64,000 nucleotides of DNA from Dermatemys mawii (Eukaryota; Chordata; Testudines; Dermatemydidae): assembly GCA_007922305.1 (NCBI GenBank), contig ML677373.1, positions 14,514,016 through 14,578,015 of the forward strand, in the 5' to 3' direction. The notes under the pieces were generated by a model. The model made no database searches and was not told where the DNA came from. It was given only the letters and a program-made list of their open reading frames with translations. This document shows positions 41,416 through 52,790 of this stretch, one piece after another (within the stretch, counting starts at the first letter, position 1; each line of letters begins with the position of its first letter). The translations under genes were made by a program, and so were the position numbers.

Positions 41416-41720
41416 CGCCTCTCCTGCCGGGGACTGCGGTCGCCTGGCCGCCTCCCGGGCCCAGAGCCCTTCCCGCCCCCCGGCAGGGGACTGCCCGGAA
41501 GGCGCTGAGGGGCTCTATTCTCAGTGACACCCCGAGCCTGGCCCTTTCGTTCCTAGCCCCGGCCCGGGGCCTTGGGCCCGCCTGTGGGGAAGACCCAGGC
41601 GCTCTCCAACCGGGAGGCCCTGCCCCACTGCCGGGCTGGTGCTGAGGCGCCGTCAGCCGTCGGGAGGGCATCATTTTCAGCCGGGAGTTGACAACTCCCG
41701 CCCTTGGTCTGGGTTGCCAA
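41283..41720 (-). promoter_or_regulatory. CpG-island promoter and 5' region of the ANKRD40-family gene
   Basis: This is a sharply GC-rich, CpG-rich block (ccggcccgg, cccgccccccgg, gcggccgc) in otherwise AT-rich DNA, covering exon 1 and about 300 bases upstream. No TATA box is evident. A transcription start cannot be placed from sequence alone. An upstream ATG at 41674 opens a 120-codon frame that overlaps the main start in another frame. Confidence 0.75.
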
Positions 41721-44192
41721 CCCCCAGCCAGTCTTCAAAAATCGGAAGTCAGCTCCCCACCCCACCCTCCAGAACCAAATCAGGAGCTTGGCTTGAAATC
41801 ATGAGATTTAAATAACAATAATATAATTAATAATAAAGCCTTAGGCTCCTTTTATTCACCTTCTGATTTTTGAGCCTCTGGAATCATGTGTTCAAGCTTT
41901 TCCCTGCAATGCAACCAGGGCTAGAAATGTATTTTATGCCGGAATCTTAGCAGGGTGCTGCTTGGCTCTTTTAGAATTGCCAGACTTGTGTAAGGAAAAC
42001 ACCAGGTATCATGAGACTTCCCTGGCATTGACCATCACTCCCTGCTTCTCTGGAGGTTCCTTTTCCTCCCGCAGGCTGTGACGTTTGGAAGGAGAGACAT
42101 TTTCAGCACTTCACCCCAGATCCTCAGAGGTGTCTAGGCATCTAATGTCTGTGGGTAAGATCTGGGACTTCACTCTTTGTCCTATGAAGGAGATGCTGTT
42201 AAAACTGTGTTAAAAACCACCCGAATGAGTGACACTTGGCAGACCCGAAAGGAGACTGTACCCTGAGCTCAGACCATCCCGGTTTCATTTGAAGGGTGAC
42301 TTGTAATAGCCATTGTGATAGAGGGGAGGTGGAACTTGGCTTTACTGACTATAAAGGGGGGCTATTTTTTGTGGCTGCTGGATCTGACAGAACCCTGTAT
42401 TTCCTTGTGGCTCTCTAATTCCTAGAGGCCCCTGAAAACTGAGGTTTATGGGGCTCCACACAAGCACAGGGCTCTGTCTGCATACAGCTGTTTGTTTGCA
42501 CAATTAGGGAACTCACTAAACATAAGTCCTGATTTTCCACTGCCTTGCACCCTGTGTTGTCATTTATACCCATGCCCAGTGTCTGCAAAACACGATAAAG
42601 TCAAAGGGCTCCCTAAATCCTAGCGTGAACTAAGCAGTCACAGACAGTATTAGAAGTCTTTCCTGGTGAGGCAGGAATTTGTTGGGGGAATTTTAGTGAG
42701 ACATTTAAAATCTCTCTTGTACCTTTGTAAGTGCTCCCTCCCATCCTGACAGTAACCATTTCTTTGAAACATTGTTCTCTCTTAATTAAATCACTGCAGT
42801 TTTTGTCAGATAACTCTATTTAACACTAAGATTTCTATTCTTGGGTTAGCTCCTGCCATCTCTGAGATACTGTCACTAGATTTCTTCATTTATTCCTAGC
42901 TCCTAAACTATTGACCATTATTTACTTCCTTCATCTCAGACTTTTTTATTTGTTTGGGGACTTGCTGCTGCTGCTCTTAGTTACCACATATCAGTTCATC
43001 CTGAAATTAAGATTTTGAAGTCATTTAAAAGAATCTGTTCTCTTAATCTTTTGTGCTTCTCCAGCACCTTCCATTAAAACACTTCAAAACTCTTTGCAAA
43101 CATGAATTAAACCTCCCAACATACACTCTCATGAGGAAGGGGAAGGTCATCTTCATTTTATGGATGGGGAAAATTGAACACAGAGAGGTTAGGGTCAACT
43201 TTTTAAAAGTGATCTCTGCGCCTGGGCCTCTCAGTTGAGGTCTGTGGGAGGTGTGGGTGCTCCTCTCGCCTGAACTTAGGCTCAAAGAGTCTCAAGATGA
43301 GCACCCAAAACCAGAAATTAGTTTGGAAAATTTTGTCCAGTGTCAGAGAATAGAAGCCAAATCTCCTGACTCCCAGCCCTTTGTCTCAAGCACAAGACCC
43401 AACTCTCCTCTCATAATCTCTGGAAAAGATTTTTTCTTGCTTTTAAAGATGATTATGGTGTTGATGCCAAATGTAACTCTAATAATGCTTTCTAATTAGC
43501 TAACGCTTTATATCCAAGAATCTCAAAGCACTCGACAGAAGTGGGTATCATTATCTCAATATCAAGTGATTTTTCCAAGGCTACACAAAAAGTCAATCCA
43601 GAAATAGAACCCAGGTCACCTACTTCTGTACCCCTTGCAGTGGACTTCATTGCCAAATGTATCTGTATTCTTCCTCACAGGCTTGTGCATTAAAATTTGA
43701 CTTTCAAATGGGCCCAGTGATTCAATTCCACGGCTACAACACTTTGTCAGACAGTTTCAGACAGCTGAGCGGATGGCTCTCAATGTTTCTGACATAATTT
43801 GATACCATATGTACACAAAATGAAGTTTAAAATTTAAGGCAATAGTGGGAATAAATGTTAATTCTTAGCATCAAATACTTCCTGGGGCACTATCAAAACA
43901 GCAAGAAATCTGGACATATATAGACCTGGAAAATCCGTAAAGATGAGGGCAGAATTACTGCTCCACACAAAAGAAAAAAAGGACAGAAGGCCCTATTCTA
44001 AAAATTCTCCCTCTGTTTTACTCTCATTGTTGTCAAGGGGGATTCTGTGTAGGGAAAGCTTGTGTGAGTGGGCCTTGAATAATCAGCTTTGTTAGTAAAA
44101 ATACATTGTGACACTAGGGGTCGCAATGGAACAACAATAAGAGCTTCAGAGCCCAGTTTTGCACTTGTGTACTGTAATACTCTGTCATATGC
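41721..44192. other. Intergenic sequence upstream of the ANKRD40-family gene
   Basis: No gene seen. It contains MIR-like relics at about 43055-43200 (acactt...ctctttgcaaac, tttatggatggggaaaattg) and 43495-43670 (cgctttatatccaagaatct, ccaaggctacacaaaaagtc). The rest is unassigned. Confidence 0.55.
43055..43200 (+). repeat. MIR-like SINE relic
   Basis: The order is caccttccattaaaacactt, caaaactctttgcaaacatg, tcatcttcattttatgg, atggggaaaattgaacacag, agaggtta. It matches the MIR pattern. Confidence 0.5.
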
Positions 44193-44200
44193 CTTTAATG

Positions 44201-44408
44201 CAGGCCTGCACAACTCGGAAAGCAGCGAGGGCCATATTACTGCAAAAAAACAGCTGGCGGGCCAAAAAGCCCCACCCTCACCCTGCCCTCATCTGCTTCC
44301 CTCCATCCCACTGCTTAGCTTGCCCCACCCCTACTTACCCGCCGCGGGCCGCACAGTGAGCCTGTGGGGGCCGCCTGTGGCCCCCGGGCCGCATGTTGTG
44401 CAGGCCTG
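44201..44408. mobile_element. hAT-type element with exact 8-bp target duplication
   Basis: Terminal inverted repeats caggcctgcacaac and gttgtgcaggcctg are perfect. The flanks ctttaatg (44193-44200) and ctttaatg (44409-44416) are identical. The 208-bp GC-rich interior (ggccgcctgtggcccccggg) has no transposase. It is probably young relative to other copies. The gapped element at 30004-30629 has the same ends. Confidence 0.93.
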
Positions 44409-44459
44409 CTTTAATGCGAAAAACCCCACACAAAACCCAACAGCCTTGCTAGTGTCACA

Positions 44460-44720
44460 GAGCAGATTTCAAAGCGCTTCTCAGTAAAGAGCATGTTATG
44501 CAACGTTTTAAAAATGGGGGAAATTGAGGCACAGAGCAATTCCCTGATTGTCCAAGTTCAGAATTCTGTTTGATTCTACTCAAGGTTATATACCACACCC
44601 ATCACATCATTCATGGTACTGAGGGCTTCAGGTCAGCAGGTCACTCAGCAAGACAGTTTCCCATCTGGGACTAAAGCCTGGACCCTCAATGGTATTTAGA
44701 TGCCTAACTCCAAATGATTT
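44460..44720 (+). repeat. MIR-like SINE relic
   Basis: Blocks aaaatgggggaaattgaggc, acagagcaattccctgattg and ggactaaagcctggaccctc follow the MIR/core-SINE order. Borders approximate. Confidence 0.45.
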
Positions 44721-45894
44721 CAATTCGTGTTAGGTGCCTATAATAGTCCTTTGAGAATCTGGGGCTAGCACCCTCATCTCTGGTCCTTATGCCCAAATTA
44801 CTGTGTCTACACTTAAATGCTACGCAGGTTCACCACCCCATACTTACACAGTGTTCTTTTCTCTAGAGCGGTGAGACTCTCTCTCTCATGAAAGTCTATG
44901 TAAGAGAGGATTAGCTGAGGGTTTACTTGCCTCCAGCCAGTCACCGCTAGCCTTCCCTCTTTCCCCCATGTACTCTGGATTTTCTGACTCATCTAATACC
45001 CCAAAACACTGGAACTATAAAATGAAACCCTAATGCCCCAAAACACTGGAGCTAGGAAATGTACGCCAGAAAACCCAGACCAAATCACATGCTCCCCCAC
45101 CCCCTTAGTGGCCAATCCTGTCAAGTGCTGAGCTCATCCAGGATCTCGTTCTGCACTGCCTTCTGCTGGGTGAATGTAAAGTGCTACCATTGCTGGGAGT
45201 GGAGAGATCTGGTCTGAGAGCATTTCGCACAGGAATAAATGGTAACGTAGTAGAGAATCAGGCTCCGTGTAAAGTTCTGAACACCCTACACTCCCCTGAA
45301 AATGTTTGGGACTTGAGGGTTTGTACCACTCTTGCACCGTGTGCCTTGTGTCCCAGTCCAACGGCTAGTCTGCACAAAGGATAGAAGCCTACTGCAGTTA
45401 CACACCAATGGTGATATTGCCTTGGTTCAAGTGGTAGACACCTGTGCTATGAATCATAAGGTCCTGGGTCCAAGGCCTGACAACACATGCATGTGGTGCA
45501 GCAGGAAAAGACCAGCAACCGCAGCCTCCAACTTGGCTCCTCCTGGCACCTGTGCAGAACCTAAACAGGAGTTGCAGCAGCTACTGGCCCAGAACCTGAG
45601 GCCCTGGGTTCTACACAGCATCCACAGCTGGAGAGAGAGAACCCCTAGGAAGCATGGGGGTGGGAGGAAAGGGACTTGCCCCCAGAGATTCAAGTCAAGT
45701 CTGGGGACACCTGAAGTCTGGTTGATATTTTTTAAATGTAATGTTGGCAACTCCATTAATAAAACAGAATACAGCCCTTCTATGTAACCTTGGGAGCAAC
45801 TTTCAGGCCCTGATCCTGCAAACACTTAACCACATGCTTAACTTTAAACACATGATTAGTTGCATTGACGTCAATAGCACTACTCACCTACTTA
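44721..45894. other. Intergenic, no gene
   Basis: Moderately GC-rich sequence. Open frames at 45332-45825 on both strands have no recognisable domain or splice context and are treated as chance. Confidence 0.5.
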
Positions 45895-46570
45895 GGCCAT
45901 GGTTACACTGGCACTTTATAGTGCTATAAAGCCCCCACGAGCACTATAACCTCCTCCCCGTCCACACTGGCAAGGCACGTAGAGCGCTATAACTGCTGAG
46001 TTATAGCGCTATTGTTAATCCACCTCCGCATGGGGAATAAGGGCTGTAGCGCAGCTGCTGTAGCGCTACAGCAAAGATGTGGACACCCACTGCGCTACAA
46101 GTGATCTCTGGAGATGCCTAGAGCCATTTAAGGCAATTGACGTCTCTTCCCTTTGTTTTGAACTCGGCTGGAGGAATGCGGAAGTACCTCTTTAGAGTTT
46201 CTTTCTTAACTTGGCAGATAAGCAATGCAAATGTTTAAGGAGGGAGCCTGTGTGAAAACAAAGCCTTCTGTGAACGGAGGCTCGCTGACAGGCTTTCAGA
46301 AAAACGGAAAAATCACTATCTCTCTCCCTCCGCATACACACAACGCGTCCCCCCTCACCCCCCTCGTTTAAAAAGCACGTTGCACCCAGCTGAATGCTGG
46401 GATACCTGCCCTAATGCGCTGCTCTTAATGCCGCATTAAGTGCCCCAAATGTGGCCATGCTATACCGCAGGAGCATCTGAGTGTGGACATACAGTAGCGC
46501 TATACATATTACTGTATAAGGGGACCGCTATAACCTATAGCGCTATAATCTTGTAAGTGTAACCATACCC
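45895..46570. mobile_element. 676-bp inverted-repeat DNA transposon with TTA target duplication
   Basis: The left end ggccatggttacactggcac and right end gtaagtgtaaccataccc are inverted, and the similarity continues inward over the tatagtgctat / atagcgctata motif for about 40 bases. TTA flanks both sides (45892-45894, 46571-46573), which fits Harbinger-type 3-bp duplication. The interior repeats tagcgcta palindromes several times. No transposase frame. Confidence 0.75.
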
Positions 46571-47574
46571 TTAGATAAGTATTTGCAGGATCAGGGCTTC
46601 AGTTTTTGCCTTTTCTGGTCTGAGATCAAGGCTCCTATGATTTGTTGTCTGATTATTTCTTACTTTTGCATCTTCTGTGAACTACATAATGTAACTCAAA
46701 CTCTGTATCAATTGCTTTAAATATGGAGCAGCCTCACTGATTCATTTTCTGTTCCTTACATAAGCCTTTTTGAAAAACCATGGCCTATTGTTTTGAAAAT
46801 TGCATTTGAAGTCTTTGCCCTTCCCCCTTTTCACATCTCAGTTCTAATTCCCCAACACTCTTAATCAAATCCTCAGTAGTTTGGAATTGTTGTTAAACAT
46901 CTTTTTGAGGATTACAGTTGTTTTATTCCTGATTACACAGGGAACGTATATATCGCTGGATAATTGCATTTGAAACATATAATCCTCCCAACCCACCCAA
47001 AATGATGTTTATAACAATTTGAACAAACCCCAGGCTTGGTTAAGGTGATTAGGAATACGATTTAGGTAGAGCCAAGGACCTTAACATTTATACTTTTAAA
47101 AAACATTTTTAAAGCTCTTATGGCTTTAAGGCTGGGAGGATGAAGGGTCTGGTGGGGATAAGAGGGGAGGAGCTAAAGTCAACGCCCAGATTAAAACATG
47201 AATTTAACCTGATTGGTACTGCCCGGTTTGAGTACTTGAAGAAACTTCCCTGGCCCCATCACTCCTGTGGTTTTCCCAGAAAGGTCTCTGCATGAAAATC
47301 TAAACTCCGTTGAGGAAGTTTGGTTAAAAGTCTAATGAGCGGCAGAGACAGAGTAAATGTAAGCAGCAAAGATTTACACACATGCTTAACTTTACAGCCT
47401 AAAGATGGATATTATTGCCTATCTTTAGGCAGCCAGGTTTGAAAATTTTGGCTATATCCTCGTTGCACCTCATTTTGCCCATCCCTAAAACCAGTAAAGA
47501 AGAGGCATGTTTCAGTTTTACCCTCTTCCCACTGTTCTGGTGTCACTTTTCTTACACCATTAGCTCAGCGGGGC
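46571..47574. other. Intergenic, no gene or named repeat
   Basis: AT-rich sequence with nothing recognisable. Confidence 0.5.
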
Positions 47575-47690
47575 TTAGGCTGTGTCTATCTTTGTGTTTT
47601 GTACAGCACCTCATGCAATGGGCCTTTGATCCTGACTGGGCACCTGCAGTTGCTACCTTAATGTAAGTATTAAACAATACCTCCCCTGAG
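47575..47690 (+). repeat. Sauropsid SINE-like repeat
   Basis: Contains tttgtacagcacctcatg, caatgggcctttgatcctga and a 'gttgctaccttaatg' block. Related copies occur inverted at 49640-49935 and in the same orientation at 59385-59492. Family name not known to me. Confidence 0.5.
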
Positions 47691-49639
47691 TGTTGTGAAG
47701 CTTAATTAAAGAAGATGTGAGTGTGGCATGGTGCCGTCTTGTGGACCATGAAGGTAGGTAACAGGAAGTTGGCTACAAAGAAAGTGTAGACAGTCAGTTT
47801 AGGGGTTCTCTGAGTAAAATATTTAATCCGTTTTCATCTATGAGGTCATTTATGTGATTGTTAGATAAAAGCACTTCACTGAAACCAAAGATTCCCTGCT
47901 TGTAAATAAAGTTCCTCAGTCAGAATGCTCTATGGAAGTGCTAAGTAATGTCACCCAATAGTATGATTGACAAAGCACTGATCTTCAAAACAGGTCATTG
48001 TCAGTCTGAAACTTTTCAAGTTTTGTGTTTATCAGGTGGGGCGGGGGAGGGACAAAAGTCTTTTAACGGGTTATGTTGGCTCCATTTAATCATCTCGCTG
48101 TTTGCTTCATCTCCATCTCAAGAGAAAGTCCATATGCATGAGGCTTAGGTGCCACTTCATCCCACTTATGCATGGTTTAAATGGTGCCAGTTCTCTACAT
48201 GAGGGTGAATTTCACTTGGATTTTCACAAGTGCTTGGTATTGACCTGCCTCTTCTCTCCCTCAAGATAATGAGAGTTTTGCCATGACACCAATGGGAGCA
48301 GGGTTAGACCCATATTGAGTGCTTTTAAAATTCCCACTCTAAGATTTTTGGGGGATGTCAGTCCTGTCTCACTCCATCCCATTAATTTAGTGTGGTGAAC
48401 CCACCGTATCTTCTGCCATGCTATTTTCCACTAACAGTTGCTACTGCCTGGTTATTCTCAGAGGGACTTTGACCTGAGGCAACATTTCTAACATGAGGTG
48501 CGGATGCTGGTCATTCACCACATATTTTTTTGGATATTCTTTTTTAATCCATGAATGCAAACCAATCCAACAAAATAAATCCTCCTGTGACCGCTAGCTG
48601 CTCCAATATGGTCTAAAACAAACCCATAAATCCTCAAGCTTTGCCTTGGTAGTGACACAGTGTTTATCAATTAGACCATAAAAACGAGGTCAGATATGGA
48701 GGCTCTACACTGGCATTGATTAGTGGCCTCCAAGTTCTCTATCTTCTTTCAGCCTAAATAACAATACAGTATAAGTTGCTATTGCTTAGAGAAACTTTGA
48801 ATAGAGCTGGTCAAAAACCTGCTTTAGGGAGGAAAGGGGAAAATCAACATTTCAAAGTTATTTTCCTTCCAAAGTGTTCTAAATAAACAAAGTTATTTTT
48901 TCTATATTTTTTTCCAATATTCTTTTCCAAAGCTTTGTGTGGTTGAATTGTGACATCATGTGTGACTCAGCCAATCAGCATTCAATTGATCTTGATTCAT
49001 TTGTATACAGAACTCTGGCTAAAATGGGAGAGCTGTTTGAGATTCTTTTTACACTTTACAACTGTCTTACTTCACAGCTGTGATGTCACAACCATCACAT
49101 GCCACCAGATACTCCCGTGACGAGCACAACATAAGAAACTATACAGAATAGATTTCTGATGACACGAGACTCATGACACTGACACATCTTGAGATGGGAC
49201 TCATAGTTAGGTCCTACGCTCCTTCCAGGTATAATTCCCACTGATTTTAATGGGAATTTTGCCATGTAAGGACTGCCATATTGGGAGGAACATCACCACA
49301 CAAATAACTACTATGAACTGATGTGTATATGATTCAATCATATTCTCAGTTGGCCTTGTGATTTTATTATGGTCTCATCTACATCAGTGCTCAGTCTGCA
49401 CACTTTGAAATGTTTGTACTAAATGCGGCAGAATGAGTCACTTAGCACTGCTGATCCTTTGGGAGTGCACAGATCATTTCTGAATAACCAAGGCAGGGAA
49501 GTCAGAACCCAAGGGTAGTGGTACATCAACTCAGAGACTCATGTTAAGAAGTCCAACAAATCTGGATAACCACTGAAAATTGTTCAGTGAATTAATGTCT
49601 AGAACTGGATTGGCTCAGACTCATAGCAAGCCTCAGCTC
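47691..49639. other. Intergenic, no gene
   Basis: No exon-like or repeat-like structure recognised. Confidence 0.5.
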
Positions 49640-49935
49640 CAATGTATGGATCCAAACCCCTCTCCAAGTTGTTGTTGTTACTATTATTATTATTTATTTG
49701 TATTACGGTTAGGGTGACCAGACAGCAAATGTGAAAAGTCGGGACAGGGTGTGGGGGTAATAGGAGCCTATATAAGAAAAAAAACAAAAATTGGAACTGT
49801 CCCTATAAGATTGGGACATCTGGTCACCCTAATTACAGTAGCATCTAGGAGCCCCACTTATGGACCAGGATCCCCTTATGCTAGGTGCTCTACACACACA
49901 GAATAAGATGGACCATGAGTTCATGGGGAGAGGAG
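49640..49935 (-). repeat. Sauropsid SINE-like repeat, split by a small element
   Basis: Contains (tta)n/(ttg)n simple sequence, ttatttgtatta, then after the insertion cagtagcatctaggagcccc and atgctaggtgctctacacac. It is the inverse of the copies at 47575 and 59385. Confidence 0.55.
49710..49831. mobile_element. 122-bp hAT-like MITE inserted in the SINE
   Basis: The ends tagggtgaccaga and tctggtcacccta are perfect 13-base inverted repeats. Because the host SINE is recognisable, the target duplication can be read as attacggt (49702-49709) and attacagt (49832-49839), 8 bases with one change. The interior includes tcgggacagggtgtgggg and gaactgtccctataagattg. This repeat is common in sauropsids. 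Confidence 0.8.
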
Positions 49936-50094
49936 TTGGCACAGACCCGTCGCTAGTTCTGACACTATTTTGTCCCTCTCTTCCACCTCTAACGGCCTTC
50001 CCTCATTGGACTCTCTCAAGCGATACATGACAGCCACCACGGCAACAAATGACTAAGGGCTAAATCCATCCCTGCCTTTTAATGTTGTGGTTGG

Positions 50095-50335
50095 CCAAAA
50101 CTATAACAGAGTTCAAAAAAGAACTAGATAAGTTCATGGAGGAAAGGTCCATCAATGGCTATTAGCCAGGGTTGGCAGGGATGGTGTCCCTATCATCTGT
50201 TTGCCAGAAGCTGGGAATTGGCGACAGAGAATGGATCACATGATGATAACCTGTTCATTCCCTTTGGGTCACCTGGCTTTGGCCACTGTTGGAAGACAGG
50301 ATGGTCTGACCCAGTATGGTTGTTCTTATGATGAC
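50095..50335 (+). mobile_element. CR1 LINE 3' end
   Basis: Carries the CR1 3' UTR in order: aactataacagagttcaaaa, gaactagataagttcatgga, gtccatcaatggctattag, ttgccagaagctgggaattg, and the end gtctgacccagtatggttgt followed by tcttatgatg. It is 5'-truncated to about 240 bases. Confidence 0.9.
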
Positions 50336-51333
50336 ACCAGGAGTTGTAGCTGCTTATAACAAGGGCAGGGCCTCAGTTCAGCAGTGCACCTCAGCACATG
50401 CATAAAGTTTACCAGCTGCTTAAGTACTTTGCTGAGGTGAGGACTAAATTTGACTCAACTAGTTTCTTTTCTTTACATGAAATTGACCCCCACAGAAGGT
50501 CAGGGTGAGATTCATGAACCACTTAAGCCTTATTTGTTTGCACAGAGCAAAGAGCATTTCACCTTTTCTGGTGAGCATGCAAAACTGTCACGCATGTGAA
50601 TCACAGTGTTTTAAATTTATGGAATATACTTCTAAGTCTGATATTCCTCTCCATGTTCCTGATACATGGCCAATGAAATCAATCGGAGTCTTTCCATTGA
50701 CTAGACTGGGCTTTGGATCAGAACCTATACCATTCAATACAGTAATCAGCAGAGCTGTAACTAAAGGGTAGCTTTTACTCTCCTTTGGTGATCGACAGCA
50801 TTACCTTCCTGCTGGTACAGTACCTGTGTCCTATTTCAACATTGTTTTTGCTGTCACCCTGGCTTAAGTCCATAACGTTAGCTAAATCTTTCAATATGTG
50901 TGATACATCAAAGCAGTTGTGTGTGGGGACGGAGAGGGGTAGAAATAATCCAGTGCCATAAGGAGAGAAACAAACTGTTTAGAACAATATGATTGGCGTT
51001 CCTAGAACGGGATTAGACAGAGTAGCGCCTCTGCCTGCCTGTCACTTGCAAATTCTTGCTAATACTTTAGGAGCTTATCGGAGGTCAGCACCAAACACCC
51101 AAACAGACTAATCTGTATTATAGACACATAATCAAAGTCACAAGGTTTTACATAATATATAGTGGTGACACAAGACGTGTTTGTTCGAGTAGTTTTGTCA
51201 TCAAGATTAGAGGCCATGAAAGCTTCTACTGTGCATTAACCTGGTTTTATGTGCCACCCCATTGGTACAGCAGAAATTCCTCAGAGAAATCAGGAAGGAA
51301 CTGAGAACTTAGAAACCAAGTATAAATTCTGTG
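50336..51333. other. Intergenic, no gene
   Basis: No recognised feature. The frame at 50505-50771 has no domain or splice context. Confidence 0.5.
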
Positions 51334-51523
51334 CATACGTCTACACTGCAGTTGAACAAAGGCAGCTGGCCCATGTCAGCTGGCTCAGGCTAAGGGACTG
51401 TTTAATTGTGGTGTAGACATTCAGCCTTGAGCTGGACCCTAGACTCTGGAACGCTACCTCGCACCCCTCCCCCATATTGTGGGGTTCTGGAGCCTGCTCC
51501 AGCCCAAGCCCAAACATCTACAC

Positions 51524-52107
51524 CAGAGACAGGCAAACTTTTTGGCCTAAGAGCCACATCTGGGTATGGAAATTGTATGGCAGGCCGTGAATTTCCACCA
51601 CAATTTTGGGTGGGGCCAAAAATGAGGAGTTCAGAGTGCAAGAGGGTGCTCTGGGGTGGGACTGAGGGGTTCCGAGAGTGGGAGGGGGATCAGAGCTGAG
51701 GCAGAGGGTTGGGGTGCGGGAAGAGGTCAGGGGTGCAGGCTCTGGGCAGGTGCTTATCTCAAGAAGCTCCCAGAAGCAGCAACATGTCCATCTTCCAGCT
51801 CCTATGCAGAGGCATGGCAAGTAGGCTTTGCGCACTGCTCTGTCCACAGGTGCTGCTCCTACAGTGGGGCTAGTGGGAGCTGCGGGGGCAGCACTTGGGA
51901 CGGGGCAGCATGCGGAGCCCCCTGGCTGCCCCTATGCATAGAAGCCGGAGAGGGGAGATGCAGCTGCTTCCAGGGAGGGGGACATGCAGTGTTCCTGGCT
52001 GGAGCTGAGCAGGCCCCAGACCCCACTTCCCGGTGGGAGCTCAAGGGCCAGATTAAAACATCTGGAGGGTCAGATGCAATCCCTGGGCCGTAGTTTGCCC
52101 ACCTCTA
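51524..52107. mobile_element. hAT-type element with exact 8-bp target duplication
   Basis: The flanks are atctacac on both sides (51516-51523, 52108-52115). The ends cagagacaggcaaacttttt and gtagtttgcccacctcta are imperfect inverted repeats of the hAT caggggtgggcaaact type. The 584-bp GC-rich interior has no transposase. Open frames on both strands here are artefacts of composition. Confidence 0.9.
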
Positions 52108-52124
52108 ATCTACACTGTAATTAA

Positions 52125-52232
52125 AAATAACGAGGAGAACTTATGGCACCTTAGAGACTAACAAATTAAGGTGCCACAAGGACTCCTCATTGTTTTTACA
52201 GATCCAGACTAACATGGCTACCCCTCTGAAAA
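52125..52232. mobile_element. Internally deleted fold-back element
   Basis: Left ggcaccttagagactaacaa and right aaggtgccacaaggactcc meet almost directly, followed by gatccagactaacatggcta, the outer part of the same repeat seen at 26938-27394. The middle is lost, leaving a short palindrome. Confidence 0.7.
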
Positions 52233-52679
52233 CTGCAATTAAACAGTCCCTTAGCTGAGCCAGTAGACATGGGCCAGCCACCAGCATTTAACTGCAATGT
52301 AGATGTACCCTTAGATGCTACCACCATTGGGTTCCCACCACTTGAGGAATATTGGTTAAGTTAAACATAGTGGGAAGGGAGGATTGGGATTGTAACGCTA
52401 ATCATTGTAAAGAAGCTGGGAACTTTGAAATGCAAATGCTTTTTGTGTAACTACCCATTGGTAACCAAAATCAGTTCAGATCTCTCAATTATATGTAAAG
52501 AAATGCAAAGCAATGGATATGGATTATGGATATTATGAAAAACAATTTTTGGGATGACGGTGAGAAACTGTTTATATTTTTCCTTCCACTGCCTGATTTT
52601 CTGGAACAACAAGAAGAAGGAATAGAAAATACCAAATCCTGTCATTGTATGTTTACAAATTATGTGAACGTGTATCATC

Positions 52680-52790
52680 CCTATTATAGAGAGGAAGAAA
52701 CTGCAGCGCAGAGAATAAATGGCTTCCCAAGGTCACAGACTGAGTCAGTGGCAGAGATGAGAAGGGAACCCAGTAGTCCTGCCACCAACT
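52680..52790 (+). repeat. MIR-like SINE relic
   Basis: Blocks ttatagagaggaagaaactg, ggcttcccaaggtcacagac and agaagggaacccagtagtcc are the MIR 3' region in order. Confidence 0.55.

Larger units (their letters stand above)
51334..52310. mobile_element. Inverted-repeat element hosting two nested insertions
   Basis: The left arm (tacgtctacactgcagttga, ggcagctggcccatgtcagc, ctaagggactgtttaattg) is repeated in inverse at the right (caattaaacagtcccttagc, gacatgggccagccaccagc, actgcaatgtagatgtaccc). The arms are about 80 bases each. Between them lie a hAT element and a fold-back element, so the original element was much shorter. Confidence 0.8.

Noticed and set aside
45332..45825. 151- and 123-codon frames on opposite strands
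   Set aside because: Overlapping frames on both strands without domains, splice sites or CpG island; treated as chance.
51656..52093. 145-codon + strand frame
   Set aside because: It lies wholly inside a hAT element bounded by an exact 8-bp duplication; the composition is low-complexity GC-rich.
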